From Flavobacteriales bacterium UBA3477 (lineage in GTDB: Bacteria; Bacteroidota; Bacteroidia; Flavobacteriales; Schleiferiaceae), in NCBI GenBank assembly GCA_002378005.1, contig DFQY01000012.1:1-12921 (forward strand): a stretch of 12,921 bases of DNA. Direction: 5' to 3'. Made by a program: the position numbers and the translations under genes. The notes under the pieces were generated by a model. It was not told where the DNA came from and made no database searches. It saw only the letters and a list, made by a program, of their open reading frames with translations. Shown here piece by piece: positions 1 through 7,810 of this stretch (position 1 is the stretch's first letter; each line of letters begins with the position of its first letter).

Positions 1-527
1 ACTACGAGGTCGACGTAGCGTTGACGGTAGCGTATCTCGGGGTCCGTGAGGGCGTCGTATACCTTTCCATCGGCATCTGTTTTCACTACGGGTAGTGGAC
101 GCAAGCTTTTGGAGAGTACGGTTAACGATTTTACGTGCAAGCTCATCTCACCGGTCTGGGTGGTGAACATGTGTCCTTCTACACCGATGAAATCACCAAT
201 GTCTAGGAGTTTTTTGAATACGTCGTTGTAGAGGGCTTTGTCCTCGTCTGGGCAGATTTCATCTCGGTTGATGTAGATCTGCATGTCTCCAGAAGAATCG
301 GCCAATACAGCAAAGGAAGCCTTGCCCATGATGCGTTTAGTCATCAAACGGCCCGCGATGCGCACCTGTTCAAAACCACTGGCACCCTCGCTATATCCAG
401 CGCGGATGTCTTTGGCAAAGTGCGTACATTTATACTCGGCAGCTGGATACGGGTCGATGCCCAATGCTTTCAGCTTGCTAAGTGATTCACGTCTAAGGAT
501 TTCCTGTTCTGATAAAAGTCTTGCCAT
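1..527 (-). CDS. lysS: Lysyl-tRNA synthetase (class II), N-terminal part, runs off left edge
   Basis: The minus-strand reading frame starts at ATG 527-525 and stays open to the window edge, giving the first 175 residues. It begins MARLLSEQEILRRESLSKL and contains the class II LysRS N-terminal OB-fold anticodon-binding domain at about residues 50-150, with the blocks GIDPYPAAEY and VAGRLM-like IAGRLMTKRIMGKASF. It ends with the highly conserved DPEIRYRQRYVDL, which leads into the catalytic domain. Family members are about 500-570 residues, so the catalytic core (motifs 1-3) lies outside the window. The enzyme charges tRNA-Lys in the cytoplasm. The gene is divergent from the plus-strand operon starting at 581, with 53 nt between starts. 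Identification is from conserved blocks and is secure. The missing 3' part reflects the window edge, not a mutation. Confidence 0.96.
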   Translation of the reverse strand, partial: MARLLSEQEILRRESLSKLKALGIDPYPAAEYKCTHFAKDIRAGYSEGASGFEQVRIAGRLMTKRIMGKASFAVLADSSGDMQIYINRDEICPDEDKALYNDVFKKLLDIGDFIGVEGHMFTTQTGEMSLHVKSLTVLSKSLRPLPVVKTDADGKVYDALTDPEIRYRQRYVDLV

Positions 528-549
528 ACGACACGTTTATTTCAAGTCG

Positions 550-557
550 CAAAGATA
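550..557 (-). promoter_or_regulatory. Bacteroidota-type -7 promoter element for lysS
   Basis: Read on the minus strand this is TATCTTTG, an exact match to the Bacteroidota -7 consensus TAnnTTTG. It lies 22 nt before the lysS ATG, which would give a leader of roughly 15 nt. The sequence between it and the ATG is A-rich (ttgaaataaacg) with no Shine-Dalgarno, as usual in this phylum. I see no clear -33 TTTG partner, so the assignment rests on one element. Confidence 0.5.
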
Positions 558-580
558 ATTGCCTTTCGTAGCTTAGCATC

Positions 581-1129
581 ATGAGTATCCGCCGATTTTC
601 CCATCTATTACTCTTGCTCTTCTTGAGCCTCTCTGCCTATGCCCAGCCGTATTGGCAAAAAGGGACACGACTTGAAAGTGTTGGGGGGTCCGCTTTTGTT
701 ACCGGAACGACATCGAACCTTACCAATGCGCGCCTTACGCTACAAGTCAACTCTTGCAATTTCATAACACCAAAGGTAGCCGTAGGTTTAGGGGCGTCCA
801 CAGATCTGTCGCCGATGACACAGACCTATGCCACGATGGGCCGCGTCCATTTTTTAGCATCTGGCGCTAGTGACCAGAAGTTTAGTTTATTGCTCGACGC
901 TCATTTGGGCTTGGCATATCACAACAATCAGCCGGTCGTGGGTGAGTCTTGGAGTACATCTGATATGAAAGCGGGATTAGGCGCACAATGCACTTGGTGG
1001 GTGAGCCAGAGCACGGGAATTTACCTGTGGCCGCAGCTTGATAAAACTAATGGTGGCCCGAGCGGGTTATGGGAATGGCAACTGATGCTGCCCATAGGCG
1101 TGCAGTGGAGTTGGCATAAACATCCATGA
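581..1129 (+). CDS. Putative outer-membrane beta-barrel protein with signal peptide
   Basis: The 182-residue product begins with a basic n-region (MSIRRF), a Leu-rich core and a signal peptidase I-type site AYA|Q near residue 21. The mature part alternates polar and hydrophobic residues in short Gly/Thr-rich strands (for example KVAVGLGASTDL, KFSLLLDAHLGLAYH, WEWQLMLPIGVQWSW). This fits a small eight-stranded barrel or another exported beta protein of the outer membrane. Only two cysteines are present and there is no lipobox. I do not recognise a named family. Its stop overlaps the lipB start (ATGA at 1126-1129), so it is the first gene of the operon. The ATG at 581 is favoured because it gives a complete signal peptide. 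The C-terminus (WHKHP) lacks the usual final aromatic residue of a classical barrel, so the barrel call is inference. Confidence 0.75.
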   Translation: MSIRRFSHLLLLLFLSLSAYAQPYWQKGTRLESVGGSAFVTGTTSNLTNARLTLQVNSCNFITPKVAVGLGASTDLSPMTQTYATMGRVHFLASGASDQKFSLLLDAHLGLAYHNNQPVVGESWSTSDMKAGLGAQCTWWVSQSTGIYLWPQLDKTNGGPSGLWEWQLMLPIGVQWSWHKHP

Positions 1130-1854
1130 AAGAAGTACAGTTTCAAGATATAGGCCGCGTCGGGTATAAAGAGGCGTGGGATTTCCAGACCCAATTGTTT
1201 GAGGAGACGGTGGATCAGAAATTGGTCAATCGAAAAACTCCTGAGCAGGCGAAGGAGACCACGGATCATTTGATTTTTGTCGAGCACCTCCCGGTCTTTA
1301 CACTAGGTAAGAGCGGAAAGGAAGACCATTTGTTGGTGGACGAGGCGCGCCTGAAAAGAGAGGGAATAGAATACTATCCGGTGAACCGTGGGGGAGATAT
1401 TACCTACCACGGGCCGGGGCAAATTGTGGGCTACCCCATCTTAGATTTGGACCATTATTTCACGGACATTCATAAATACTTGCGCTATCTTGAAGAGGTG
1501 GTTATATCGACCTTGAGGTTTTATGGCCTTGAGTCTGGCCGCTCCGATGGGGAGACAGGCGTTTGGCTGGATGCGGGAACCCCCTTCGCCCGAAAGATTT
1601 GCGCCTTGGGAGTTAAGGCGTCGCGTTGGACGACCATGCACGGTTTTGCCTTCAATGTGAACACGGATTTGAGCCATTTTGTGCACATAGTGCCTTGTGG
1701 CATCAGTGATAAGGCAGTGACGTCGCTGCACATAGAATTGGGCCGAGAAATTGATCTAAATGAGGTCAAGGACCAATTAAAAAAGAATTTTGAACAACAG
1801 TTTGGCTGTACTCTAGTGCCGTCAACACAACCCTACAAACATGAAAACAGCTAA
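1126..1854 (+). CDS. lipB: Octanoyl-[acyl-carrier-protein]:protein N-octanoyltransferase LipB
   Basis: The 242-residue protein transfers octanoyl from acyl-carrier protein to lipoyl domains of 2-oxoacid dehydrogenases and GcvH, the first step of endogenous lipoate synthesis in the cytoplasm. Visible family signatures are HLPVFTLG (54-61), RGGDITYHGPGQ (88-99) followed by YPILDL, KICALGV (157-163) with the conserved lysine K157, HGFAFNVNTDL (172-182) and VPCGI with the acyl-accepting cysteine C191. The catalytic Cys/Lys pair is intact and the length is normal for the family. The start overlaps the previous stop codon (ATGA), and the last 14 nt overlap the next gene, so translation is probably coupled. 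lipA is not in the window. Confidence 0.96.
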   Translation: MKEVQFQDIGRVGYKEAWDFQTQLFEETVDQKLVNRKTPEQAKETTDHLIFVEHLPVFTLGKSGKEDHLLVDEARLKREGIEYYPVNRGGDITYHGPGQIVGYPILDLDHYFTDIHKYLRYLEEVVISTLRFYGLESGRSDGETGVWLDAGTPFARKICALGVKASRWTTMHGFAFNVNTDLSHFVHIVPCGISDKAVTSLHIELGREIDLNEVKDQLKKNFEQQFGCTLVPSTQPYKHENS

Positions 1855-2965
1855 ACGCGTCGTCGCCATTGTCGTCGTCTTATTTCTAGCCCTGAAGTAT
1901 TCTCCTTACAGTTACCTCATTCGCGGGGTGCAGGGCGCTTACCTAGATGGTCATAAGAGTGCACATATCTATGATCGTAGCCACTTTGACCAGCGCGAAA
2001 TGCTGGTCTTTAATGCAGTGAGCTTGCCTGAGGGATCCTATACCCTCGAGCTCGCGCCGGATACAAGGACCGCGTTGGAATCTTACGATACTAAGGGACT
2101 TATTGTATTAGAAAAGGACTCTGTAGTCTTCGAAGAATATTGGGACGATCACGACGCATCGACCATCAGCAATAGCTTCTCAACGGCGAAGACTGTGATC
2201 ACCTTGTTGGTTCAGATTGCCATTCAGGACGGGTATATCGATTCTTGGGACGACCCCATCACGAAATACATTCCGGAGTATGAGATTCCGGAGGGTGTGG
2301 CGGAGCCGACCTTGCGTCATTTTAGCACCATGACTGCGGGTATGCAGATCAAAGAAAGCTACAACGATCCGTTCTCTAAAACTGCGAAGTTGTACTACGG
2401 TAAGGATGCTGAAGCAACAGCACTTTCTGTTCCTCCGGGCAAGAACCCAACGGGTGAGGTATACGAATACCAAAGCGCGCAAACGCAGGTACTAACAGTG
2501 GCATTGAGTCGCGCTGTTGGGGAAAGTGTATCGAGTTTTGCAAACCGCGAGCTCTTTGCGAAGGTGGGTTTTGAAACGGCCGCTACTTGGCACTTGGACC
2601 GCGAGGCCGGTTTGGAGCTAGGTTTTTGCTGCCTCAACGTCAGCGTTCGAGATTTTGCGAAGTTGGGCCAATTCATTTTGCACGACGGAAAGATCAACGG
2701 ACAATCGGTGGTTGATTCTGCTTTCATTGCCATGGCCTCTCAAGGGTATAAGAGCCCGTACTATGGACATAGTTTTTGGATCTACCCAGAACCGTATAAC
2801 CACGTCTTTGGGTTCCGCGGGATGTTGGGTCAAGATATCTTGATCGATCGTCCACACCAGCGTGTCGTCATGCGCGTAGGCCAACGCGACGGCGGGAAAT
2901 ACCATGCAGATTTCAACAAGGTGGAGGAAGCCCTGCTTCTTCAAATGGACCTTTGGAACGAATAA
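1841..2965 (+). CDS. Membrane-anchored serine hydrolase, NylB/class C beta-lactamase fold
   Basis: This is a 374-residue member of the beta-lactamase-related serine hydrolase family (PF00144). Residues 6-20 form an N-terminal hydrophobic anchor or uncleaved signal. The nucleophile motif SxxK is S114-T-A-K117, followed by an amphipathic helix and GYIDSWDDPITKYIPEY. TLRHFSTMTAGMQ (157-169) matches the typical TLRHLLTMTSG block. The second motif is Y210-Q-S rather than Y-x-N, as in 6-aminohexanoate-dimer hydrolase (NylB)-like enzymes. GFCCLNVSVRDFAKLGQFIL (261-280) also resembles that group, and GFRGMLGQ (324-331) occupies the third-motif region. The active site probably faces the periplasm. An amidase, peptidase or esterase role is more likely than beta-lactam resistance, and the substrate is unknown. 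It overlaps lipB by 14 nt and ends 3 nt before the ABC ATPase gene. Confidence 0.9.
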   Translation: MKTAKRVVAIVVVLFLALKYSPYSYLIRGVQGAYLDGHKSAHIYDRSHFDQREMLVFNAVSLPEGSYTLELAPDTRTALESYDTKGLIVLEKDSVVFEEYWDDHDASTISNSFSTAKTVITLLVQIAIQDGYIDSWDDPITKYIPEYEIPEGVAEPTLRHFSTMTAGMQIKESYNDPFSKTAKLYYGKDAEATALSVPPGKNPTGEVYEYQSAQTQVLTVALSRAVGESVSSFANRELFAKVGFETAATWHLDREAGLELGFCCLNVSVRDFAKLGQFILHDGKINGQSVVDSAFIAMASQGYKSPYYGHSFWIYPEPYNHVFGFRGMLGQDILIDRPHQRVVMRVGQRDGGKYHADFNKVEEALLLQMDLWNE

Positions 2966-2968
2966 ACC

Positions 2969-4489
2969 ATGCACACACCTGTAGTCAAACTAGAGCGGCT
3001 TAACATCTCCTTTGGCGAGAAGCAGGTATTGCATGATTTTTCATTGACCATCTACCCGGGCCAAAGCCTCGCGGTGGTCGGGGAAAGTGGCTCCGGTAAA
3101 TCTGTGGCCGCGCTTTTATCCATGGGATTGCTGGACCCGAAGGCTGAGGTCCAAGCTAAAACTGCGGACCTTTTGGGACGCTCCATTTCGAGCATGACCC
3201 CTGCACTTTGGTCGGAGATTAGAGGCAAGGAAGTGGCCATGGTTTTTCAAGATCCCATGACCTCCTTACACCCCTCTATACGCATAGGCAAACAGCTTGA
3301 TGAAGTTCTTGAGCGCCACACCTCTGCTTCGGCGGGGGAGCGCAAACAGAAAATCTTGGAGGCTTTGGCGGAGGTGGAGCTCCCTGAGCCGGAACACACT
3401 TATAGCAAGTACCCGCATGAATTGAGCGGCGGTCAACGCCAGCGCGTAGTCATCGCCATGGCTCTTTTGTTGGACCCGAAACTCATCATTGCCGACGAGC
3501 CAACCACGGCGCTGGACAAGGCTGTGGAAGCGACCATATTGACCCTGTTGAGAAACTTGGTGAAGGAGCGCGGTTGTGCCCTCTGGCTCATCAGTCATGA
3601 CCTCGAAGTAGTAGCGGAACATTCGGACGATGTACTGGTGTTATTCCGTGGTAAAACGGTGGAGCAGGGTCCGGCGAAGGATATATTTGAGCACCCACAA
3701 CATGCTTACACGAAGGGATTGTTAGCCTGTCGTCCGCCTAAGGAGGGACGGCCGTATCCATTGCCGGTGCTGCAGGATTTCTTGGAGGAAAAAGCGGTGG
3801 CGGAGAAGGAAGAATTGGTCGCGCCAGAGGCCAAACATCCCTTGCTGAAGATTGAAGGGTTGACCATTGGCTTTCGGAGAAAAAAGGGTTGGCGAACGCA
3901 CACACAGTGGGTGGTGCGCGACCAGGATTTAGCATTGATGCCGGGGGAGACGCTGGGGCTAATCGGACCTTCGGGATCTGGGAAAAGCACGATCGGCCGC
4001 GCCATCGTTGGGCTAAATACACATCAATACAAGCATTGGAAATATAGCGGCGATCAAAGTAAAATCCATTTCATCTTCCAGGACCCCTATAGCGCGTTGA
4101 ACAGCGTTAAGCGTATCGGTTGGGTATTGGACCAAGTGCTACGCAAGCACCAAAGCCACCTGTCGGCGGCGGAGCGTCTTTCAAAGGCTGAAGCCTTGAT
4201 GGAAGAGGTGGGTTTACAGGCCTCGGATTTACAGAAGAAGCCAAGTGCGTTTTCTGGAGGGCAGCGCCAGCGTATCGGTATTGCTCGTGCCTTGGCGGCG
4301 GATCCGGAGTTGTTGATTTGTGACGAGAGTGTGAGCGCTCTAGACGTGAGTGTACAAGCTCAAGTATTGAACTTGCTCAACGGGATAAAAAAGAATCGGG
4401 GCTTGAGCATGATTTTCATCTCTCACGACCCCGATGTTGTTCGGTATATGTGCGACCGTATTATTGAATTAGAACCGCAGGCCTCCTAA
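2969..4489 (+). CDS. Fused dual ATP-binding ABC transporter protein, oligopeptide/YejF type
   Basis: The 506-residue cytoplasmic protein has two complete ABC ATPase domains of the dipeptide/oligopeptide/nickel importer class (DppD-DppF or YejF-like architecture). Domain 1 has Walker A GESGSGKS (38-45), Q-loop VFQDP (Q94), signature LSGGQRQR (152-159), Walker B LIIADE (172-177) and H-loop H210. A YPHELSGG block and the EHPQHAYTKGLLACRP tail (241-256) follow the importer class. Domain 2 has Walker A GPSGSGKS (333-340), Q371, signature FSGGQRQR (428-435), Walker B LLICDE (448-453), D-loop SALD and H486. All catalytic residues are intact, so both sites should hydrolyse ATP. No permease or binding-protein gene is nearby, so partners must be encoded elsewhere. 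Its stop overlaps the end of the convergent 39-codon gene by 4 nt. Confidence 0.95.
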   Translation: MHTPVVKLERLNISFGEKQVLHDFSLTIYPGQSLAVVGESGSGKSVAALLSMGLLDPKAEVQAKTADLLGRSISSMTPALWSEIRGKEVAMVFQDPMTSLHPSIRIGKQLDEVLERHTSASAGERKQKILEALAEVELPEPEHTYSKYPHELSGGQRQRVVIAMALLLDPKLIIADEPTTALDKAVEATILTLLRNLVKERGCALWLISHDLEVVAEHSDDVLVLFRGKTVEQGPAKDIFEHPQHAYTKGLLACRPPKEGRPYPLPVLQDFLEEKAVAEKEELVAPEAKHPLLKIEGLTIGFRRKKGWRTHTQWVVRDQDLALMPGETLGLIGPSGSGKSTIGRAIVGLNTHQYKHWKYSGDQSKIHFIFQDPYSALNSVKRIGWVLDQVLRKHQSHLSAAERLSKAEALMEEVGLQASDLQKKPSAFSGGQRQRIGIARALAADPELLICDESVSALDVSVQAQVLNLLNGIKKNRGLSMIFISHDPDVVRYMCDRIIELEPQAS

Positions 4490-4605
4490 TTACTGCGGTC
4501 CTCGAAATCCTCAAGCTTGCCCTTGCGATAGGCACGAGTGCCCAATACTATGATGGCAACAAGCATGAAGCCCCATATAAGGGCATGCACCCCTAAAAAC
4601 CACAT
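4486..4605 (-). CDS. Small single-span membrane protein (39 aa) downstream of ybjQ-family gene
   Basis: ATG 4605-4603 opens a 39-codon frame ending in TAG. The product starts MWFLGVHALIWGFMLVAIIV, which forms one continuous hydrophobic span at about residues 2-22. A basic patch TRAYRKGK and an acidic, soluble tail LEDFEDRSN follow, an orderly charge layout typical of real small membrane proteins. The start codon is 1 nt after the stop of the YbjQ-family gene (TAACATG), which suggests translational coupling. The gene is convergent with the ABC ATPase gene and their last codons overlap by 4 nt. I do not recognise the family. The positive residues after the span predict the C-terminus in the cytoplasm (positive-inside rule). 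Confidence 0.68.
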   Translation of the reverse strand: MWFLGVHALIWGFMLVAIIVLGTRAYRKGKLEDFEDRSN

Positions 4606-4606
4606 G

Positions 4607-4921
4607 TTATTTCAGCTTTACGGCTGTACCGTAGGCCAGCATTTCTGCCGCGCCTTGCATGACCATCGAAGTGGTAAAGCGCACGTTAATGACGGCATCT
4701 GCCCCGAGGCGTTCCGCATCTTTGATCATGCGCTGCAAGGCTTGCTCACGGCTTTGGGCTTGCAGCTTGGTATATTCTTCAATTTCACCGCCGACAATGT
4801 TCTTGATGCCCGCGAAAATATCACGGCCAATATTGCGTGCACGAACGGTGCTGCCTCGGCAAATACTGATGGTTTCGGAAACTTCTTTGCCGGCGACGGT
4901 AGAGGTTGTAGATAAGATCAT
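4607..4921 (-). CDS. YbjQ / UPF0145 family protein
   Basis: The 104-residue protein matches the YbjQ (PF01906, heavy-metal-binding-like) family along its full length. It has an N-terminal STTSTVAGKEV strand, RGSTVRARNIGRDIFAGIK (22-40), the GGE-x3-Y motif (44-50), SREQALQRMIKDAERLGADAV (57-77), then VINVRFTTSMV and the terminal AEMLAYGTAVKL (92-103). Members form pentameric ring-like assemblies of unknown cellular role; a metal-related role is suggested in the family name but not shown. No signal peptide or membrane span is visible, so it is probably cytoplasmic. It is the first gene of a two-gene unit with the 39-residue membrane peptide and is divergent from the amylase gene, sharing a 113-nt upstream region. 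Confidence 0.92.
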   Translation of the reverse strand: MILSTTSTVAGKEVSETISICRGSTVRARNIGRDIFAGIKNIVGGEIEEYTKLQAQSREQALQRMIKDAERLGADAVINVRFTTSMVMQGAAEMLAYGTAVKLK

Positions 4922-4993
4922 AGTTTGAATGTTTAGACCATTAAGTTAGGCAAATGCGACAAAATCCGGGTAGTTTCTCCGCTTGTTTTGCCC

Positions 4994-5001
4994 TAATTTT
5001 A
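4994..5001 (+). promoter_or_regulatory. Possible -7 promoter element for the amylase gene
   Basis: TAATTTTA matches the Bacteroidota -7 consensus TAnnTTTG at seven of eight positions and lies 41 nt before the chosen amylase ATG, implying a leader of about 27 nt. A GTTTC about 20 nt upstream could stand in for the -33 TTTG but is not a good match. The rest of the 4922-5034 gap holds the presumed divergent promoter of the YbjQ-family gene, and I see no other clear site in it. Confidence 0.33.
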
Positions 5002-5034
5002 ACCCATACCAAAGCACATCAGCAGAGTTCAGAT

Positions 5035-7806
5035 ATGAAATTGACCACTACACGCTCACTCGCCGCCCTTTTGTTTGTGGCTTTCGCTGCCCTAGCGAAC
5101 GCTCAGATTTTGACGGTAACTCCGGCCTTTCCTTCCCAAAACGATACGGTGACCATCATTTACGATGCTACCGAGGGCAATGGTGCGTTGACCGGGGTAG
5201 TACCAGTATATGCCCACGCGGGTTTGATCACTAATCAAAGTACTTCAGCAACGGATTGGAGACATGTTCAAGGAAACTGGGGGACGCCAGATGCAACGGT
5301 GTTGATGACAAACTTGGGCAATAACCTGCATAAGATTGAGTACCACATGCCGACCTTCTACGGCTTCGGCTCTAGCGTGGTAGTACAGCAAATGGCCTTT
5401 GTATTTCGCAATGGTAATGGAACTATAGTAGGGCGCGATCCGAACGGCAATGATATCTATTATGACGTTTACCCGGCTAACGCGGGTTTGATTGCCAAGT
5501 TCTTGGCGCCGTCGACTACATTACTCATTAATCCGGGCGATTCCATTGAATTCATTGTGGCCTCGAACCAAAAAGCGGACATGAAGGTGTACGATAATGG
5601 TACGTTGGTCTTCCAAGATTCTACAAAACAGGAAAACTTCTATTTAGGCAGTACGACCGCCGGGGTGCATACTGTGGTTTTGCAAGCAGATTATGGTACT
5701 TCTACCGAATATGATACTGTGCACTATGCTGTTCAAACGCCACTGCAAGTGGGTGTAATGCCGAGCGGAATGGAGCAGGGCATCAATGAGTTGAACGACA
5801 CGACCGTCTTCTTTAAGCTCTATGCACCGTTCAAAAACCGTGTGTATTGTTTGACCTCTCATAACGACTACATGCCGGATACTGTGAATGCGATGACGCG
5901 CACTCCAGGCGGAGCTTGGTGGTTCTTGGAGATGACTGTCCCAGCGGGCCAGCCGTTCACCTACCAGTACCTTATCGACGGCGAACTAAGAGTAGCGGAT
6001 CCGTTCTCAGAGCAGATCCTGGATCCTTGGAACGACGGGTATATTTCAAGCGCTACGTATCCGAATATGCCAAACTACCCAACGGGTAAAACCACGGGCA
6101 TAGTGTCTTTATATGAGACGGCGAAGCCAGGATATAATTGGACCAATAGTACCTTTAACGCACCTCCACAGGAGGAGCTTCTCATCTACGAATTGCTCAT
6201 TCGCGATTTTGTTTCAGAGCGCAACTACCAGACGCTCATTGATACCCTGGATTACATCGAACGCCTCGGAATCAACGCCATTGAGCTCATGCCAAACTCT
6301 GAATTTGAAGGGAACTCGAGCTGGGGGTATAACCCGTCTTTTCACATGGCACTGGACAAATACTACGGAACGCCGGAAAAATTCCGCGAGTTCGTGGACA
6401 GCTGTCACAGCCGAGGGATTGCGGTGATTATGGACCAAGTCTTCAACCACGCTTTTGGGCAAAACCCTATTGCGCAGATGTGGTGGGACGGCAACAACAA
6501 TCGGCCCGCGGCGAACAACCCGTACATGAACCAGATCTGTCCGCACCCGCCAAACTGTTGGGGGAACGACTTCGATCATTTCGTGCAGCCAACACGAGAC
6601 TACATCGACCGCATCAATACTTATTGGATTGAGGAGTTCAAGATTGATGGGATCAGATTTGACTTTACCAAAGGGTTCACGAACAGCTCGAATGCGGACA
6701 ACTACCAAGCACCACGAATCGCTGCGTTGAAGCGAATGGCGGATGTATGTTGGAACGCAGATTCTGATTTTTATGTTATCCTCGAACACTGGGGGCCAAA
6801 CCAAGAGGAGAAGGAGCTTAGCGACTATGGCATGATGCTGTGGGGGAATGCCACGCACCAGTATTACGAAGCGGCCATGGGTTACTCGCCAGATAGCGAC
6901 TTCAAGTGGGGCATCTACAAGGAGCGCGGCTGGACCGACAAGCACCTGATCAGCTACATGGAAAGCCACGATGAGGAGCGCGCGTCTTACAAGATTAAAA
7001 CCTATGGGAACTCGAGTGGCGGATACGACACAAAGACCTTGGCCACACGTGCGGACCGCATCATTCAAGCAAGTGCGTTCTTCTACACCATTCCTGGACC
7101 GAAGATGATCTATATGTTTGAGGAATTGGGCTACGATATTTCCATCGATAACCCGTGTCGTGTCTGTGAGAAACCTATTCTCTGGAACTACTACGACAAC
7201 CAATACCGTCAGAAGATTTATTTCTACATGGCCTCGATGATGGACATGCGCAAGAAGTATGATGTCTTTAACACGTCAAACTTTACCTACGCTTTGAACG
7301 GTTCGTCTAAACGAATCAACTTGAACGGGAACAATATGGACGTGACCGTGGTAGGAAACTTTGGGGTGACGCAAAAAGACGTATATCCGAACTTCCAGCA
7401 TACAGGCACTTGGTACGACTACTTTACAGGGGATAGTATTACGGTAACCAATGCTACGGCACCGATGTCTTTTGGTCCAGGCGAATGGCACATCTATACA
7501 GACGTGAAGTTGGGCGATGCCGCCTTTATGGACCTCCCAGAAGAGGTCTTGGCGGAAGTGAAGCCGTTCATGGCCTTCCCGAATCCAAGCCAGGGAACGA
7601 TGGACCTATTGCTCGATTTTGCGGATGGTACGCGAGTGCAATGGACGCTCGTTGATCTCAACGGTCGCGTGGCGGCACAAGGTGAAATTCAAAGTGAAGG
7701 CCCTATGATTGAGCCGATGGATTTCAGCGCTTTGGCGAAGGGGATGTATATCCTAAACCTCACCACGCCGGATCGGCACTATACCGAGCGCGTGGTATTA
7801 CAATAA
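5035..7806 (+). CDS. Secreted GH13 alpha-amylase-family enzyme with CBM48-like module and T9SS sorting domain
   Basis: The 923-residue product starts with a signal peptide (MKLTTTRSLAALLF, cleavage ANA|Q near 23). ATG 5035 is chosen because an in-frame start at 4954 would bury this signal. Residues 24-145 form a beta domain common at the N-terminus of Bacteroidota amylases (VYAHAGLITN, AFVFRNGNGT). About 150-235 is Ig-like, and 250-345 is CBM48/isoamylase-N-like (FTYQYLIDGELRVADPFSEQ). The GH13 barrel spans about 380-740, with D467QVFNH, nucleophile D543 in DGIRFDF, acid/base E584 in VILEHWG and D646 in ESHDEE, all intact. A beta domain follows at about 755-825. The tail at 843-923 (FMAFPNPSQGTM, LVDLNGRV, LAKGMYILNL) is a type A T9SS sorting domain. 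The enzyme probably degrades starch or glycogen-like alpha-glucans outside the cell. No susC/susD genes are adjacent. Confidence 0.95.
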   Translation: MKLTTTRSLAALLFVAFAALANAQILTVTPAFPSQNDTVTIIYDATEGNGALTGVVPVYAHAGLITNQSTSATDWRHVQGNWGTPDATVLMTNLGNNLHKIEYHMPTFYGFGSSVVVQQMAFVFRNGNGTIVGRDPNGNDIYYDVYPANAGLIAKFLAPSTTLLINPGDSIEFIVASNQKADMKVYDNGTLVFQDSTKQENFYLGSTTAGVHTVVLQADYGTSTEYDTVHYAVQTPLQVGVMPSGMEQGINELNDTTVFFKLYAPFKNRVYCLTSHNDYMPDTVNAMTRTPGGAWWFLEMTVPAGQPFTYQYLIDGELRVADPFSEQILDPWNDGYISSATYPNMPNYPTGKTTGIVSLYETAKPGYNWTNSTFNAPPQEELLIYELLIRDFVSERNYQTLIDTLDYIERLGINAIELMPNSEFEGNSSWGYNPSFHMALDKYYGTPEKFREFVDSCHSRGIAVIMDQVFNHAFGQNPIAQMWWDGNNNRPAANNPYMNQICPHPPNCWGNDFDHFVQPTRDYIDRINTYWIEEFKIDGIRFDFTKGFTNSSNADNYQAPRIAALKRMADVCWNADSDFYVILEHWGPNQEEKELSDYGMMLWGNATHQYYEAAMGYSPDSDFKWGIYKERGWTDKHLISYMESHDEERASYKIKTYGNSSGGYDTKTLATRADRIIQASAFFYTIPGPKMIYMFEELGYDISIDNPCRVCEKPILWNYYDNQYRQKIYFYMASMMDMRKKYDVFNTSNFTYALNGSSKRINLNGNNMDVTVVGNFGVTQKDVYPNFQHTGTWYDYFTGDSITVTNATAPMSFGPGEWHIYTDVKLGDAAFMDLPEEVLAEVKPFMAFPNPSQGTMDLLLDFADGTRVQWTLVDLNGRVAAQGEIQSEGPMIEPMDFSALAKGMYILNLTTPDRHYTERVVLQ

Positions 7807-7810
7807 GCAC

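Noticed and set aside
46..558. Plus-strand open frames of 61 and 91 codons at the left end.
   Set aside because: They lie opposite the conserved LysRS N-terminal domain and encode nothing recognisable.
3266..4022. Minus-strand open frames of about 95-118 codons within the ABC ATPase gene.
   Set aside because: They are antisense to conserved Walker, Q-loop and signature regions and show no family features.
4538..4928. Plus-strand open frames of 125 and 89 codons.
   Set aside because: They are antisense to the well-conserved YbjQ-family gene and the 39-codon gene, and the encoded sequences show no family features.
4954..5034. An upstream ATG for the amylase adding 27 residues.
   Set aside because: It would push the clear signal peptide inward and overlaps the likely promoter at 4994-5001.
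6214..7203. A 329-codon open frame on the minus strand inside the amylase gene.
   Set aside because: It is exactly antisense to the GH13 catalytic region, has Val/Arg/His-rich low-information sequence, no recognisable domain and no promoter or start context. It is a codon-usage shadow.
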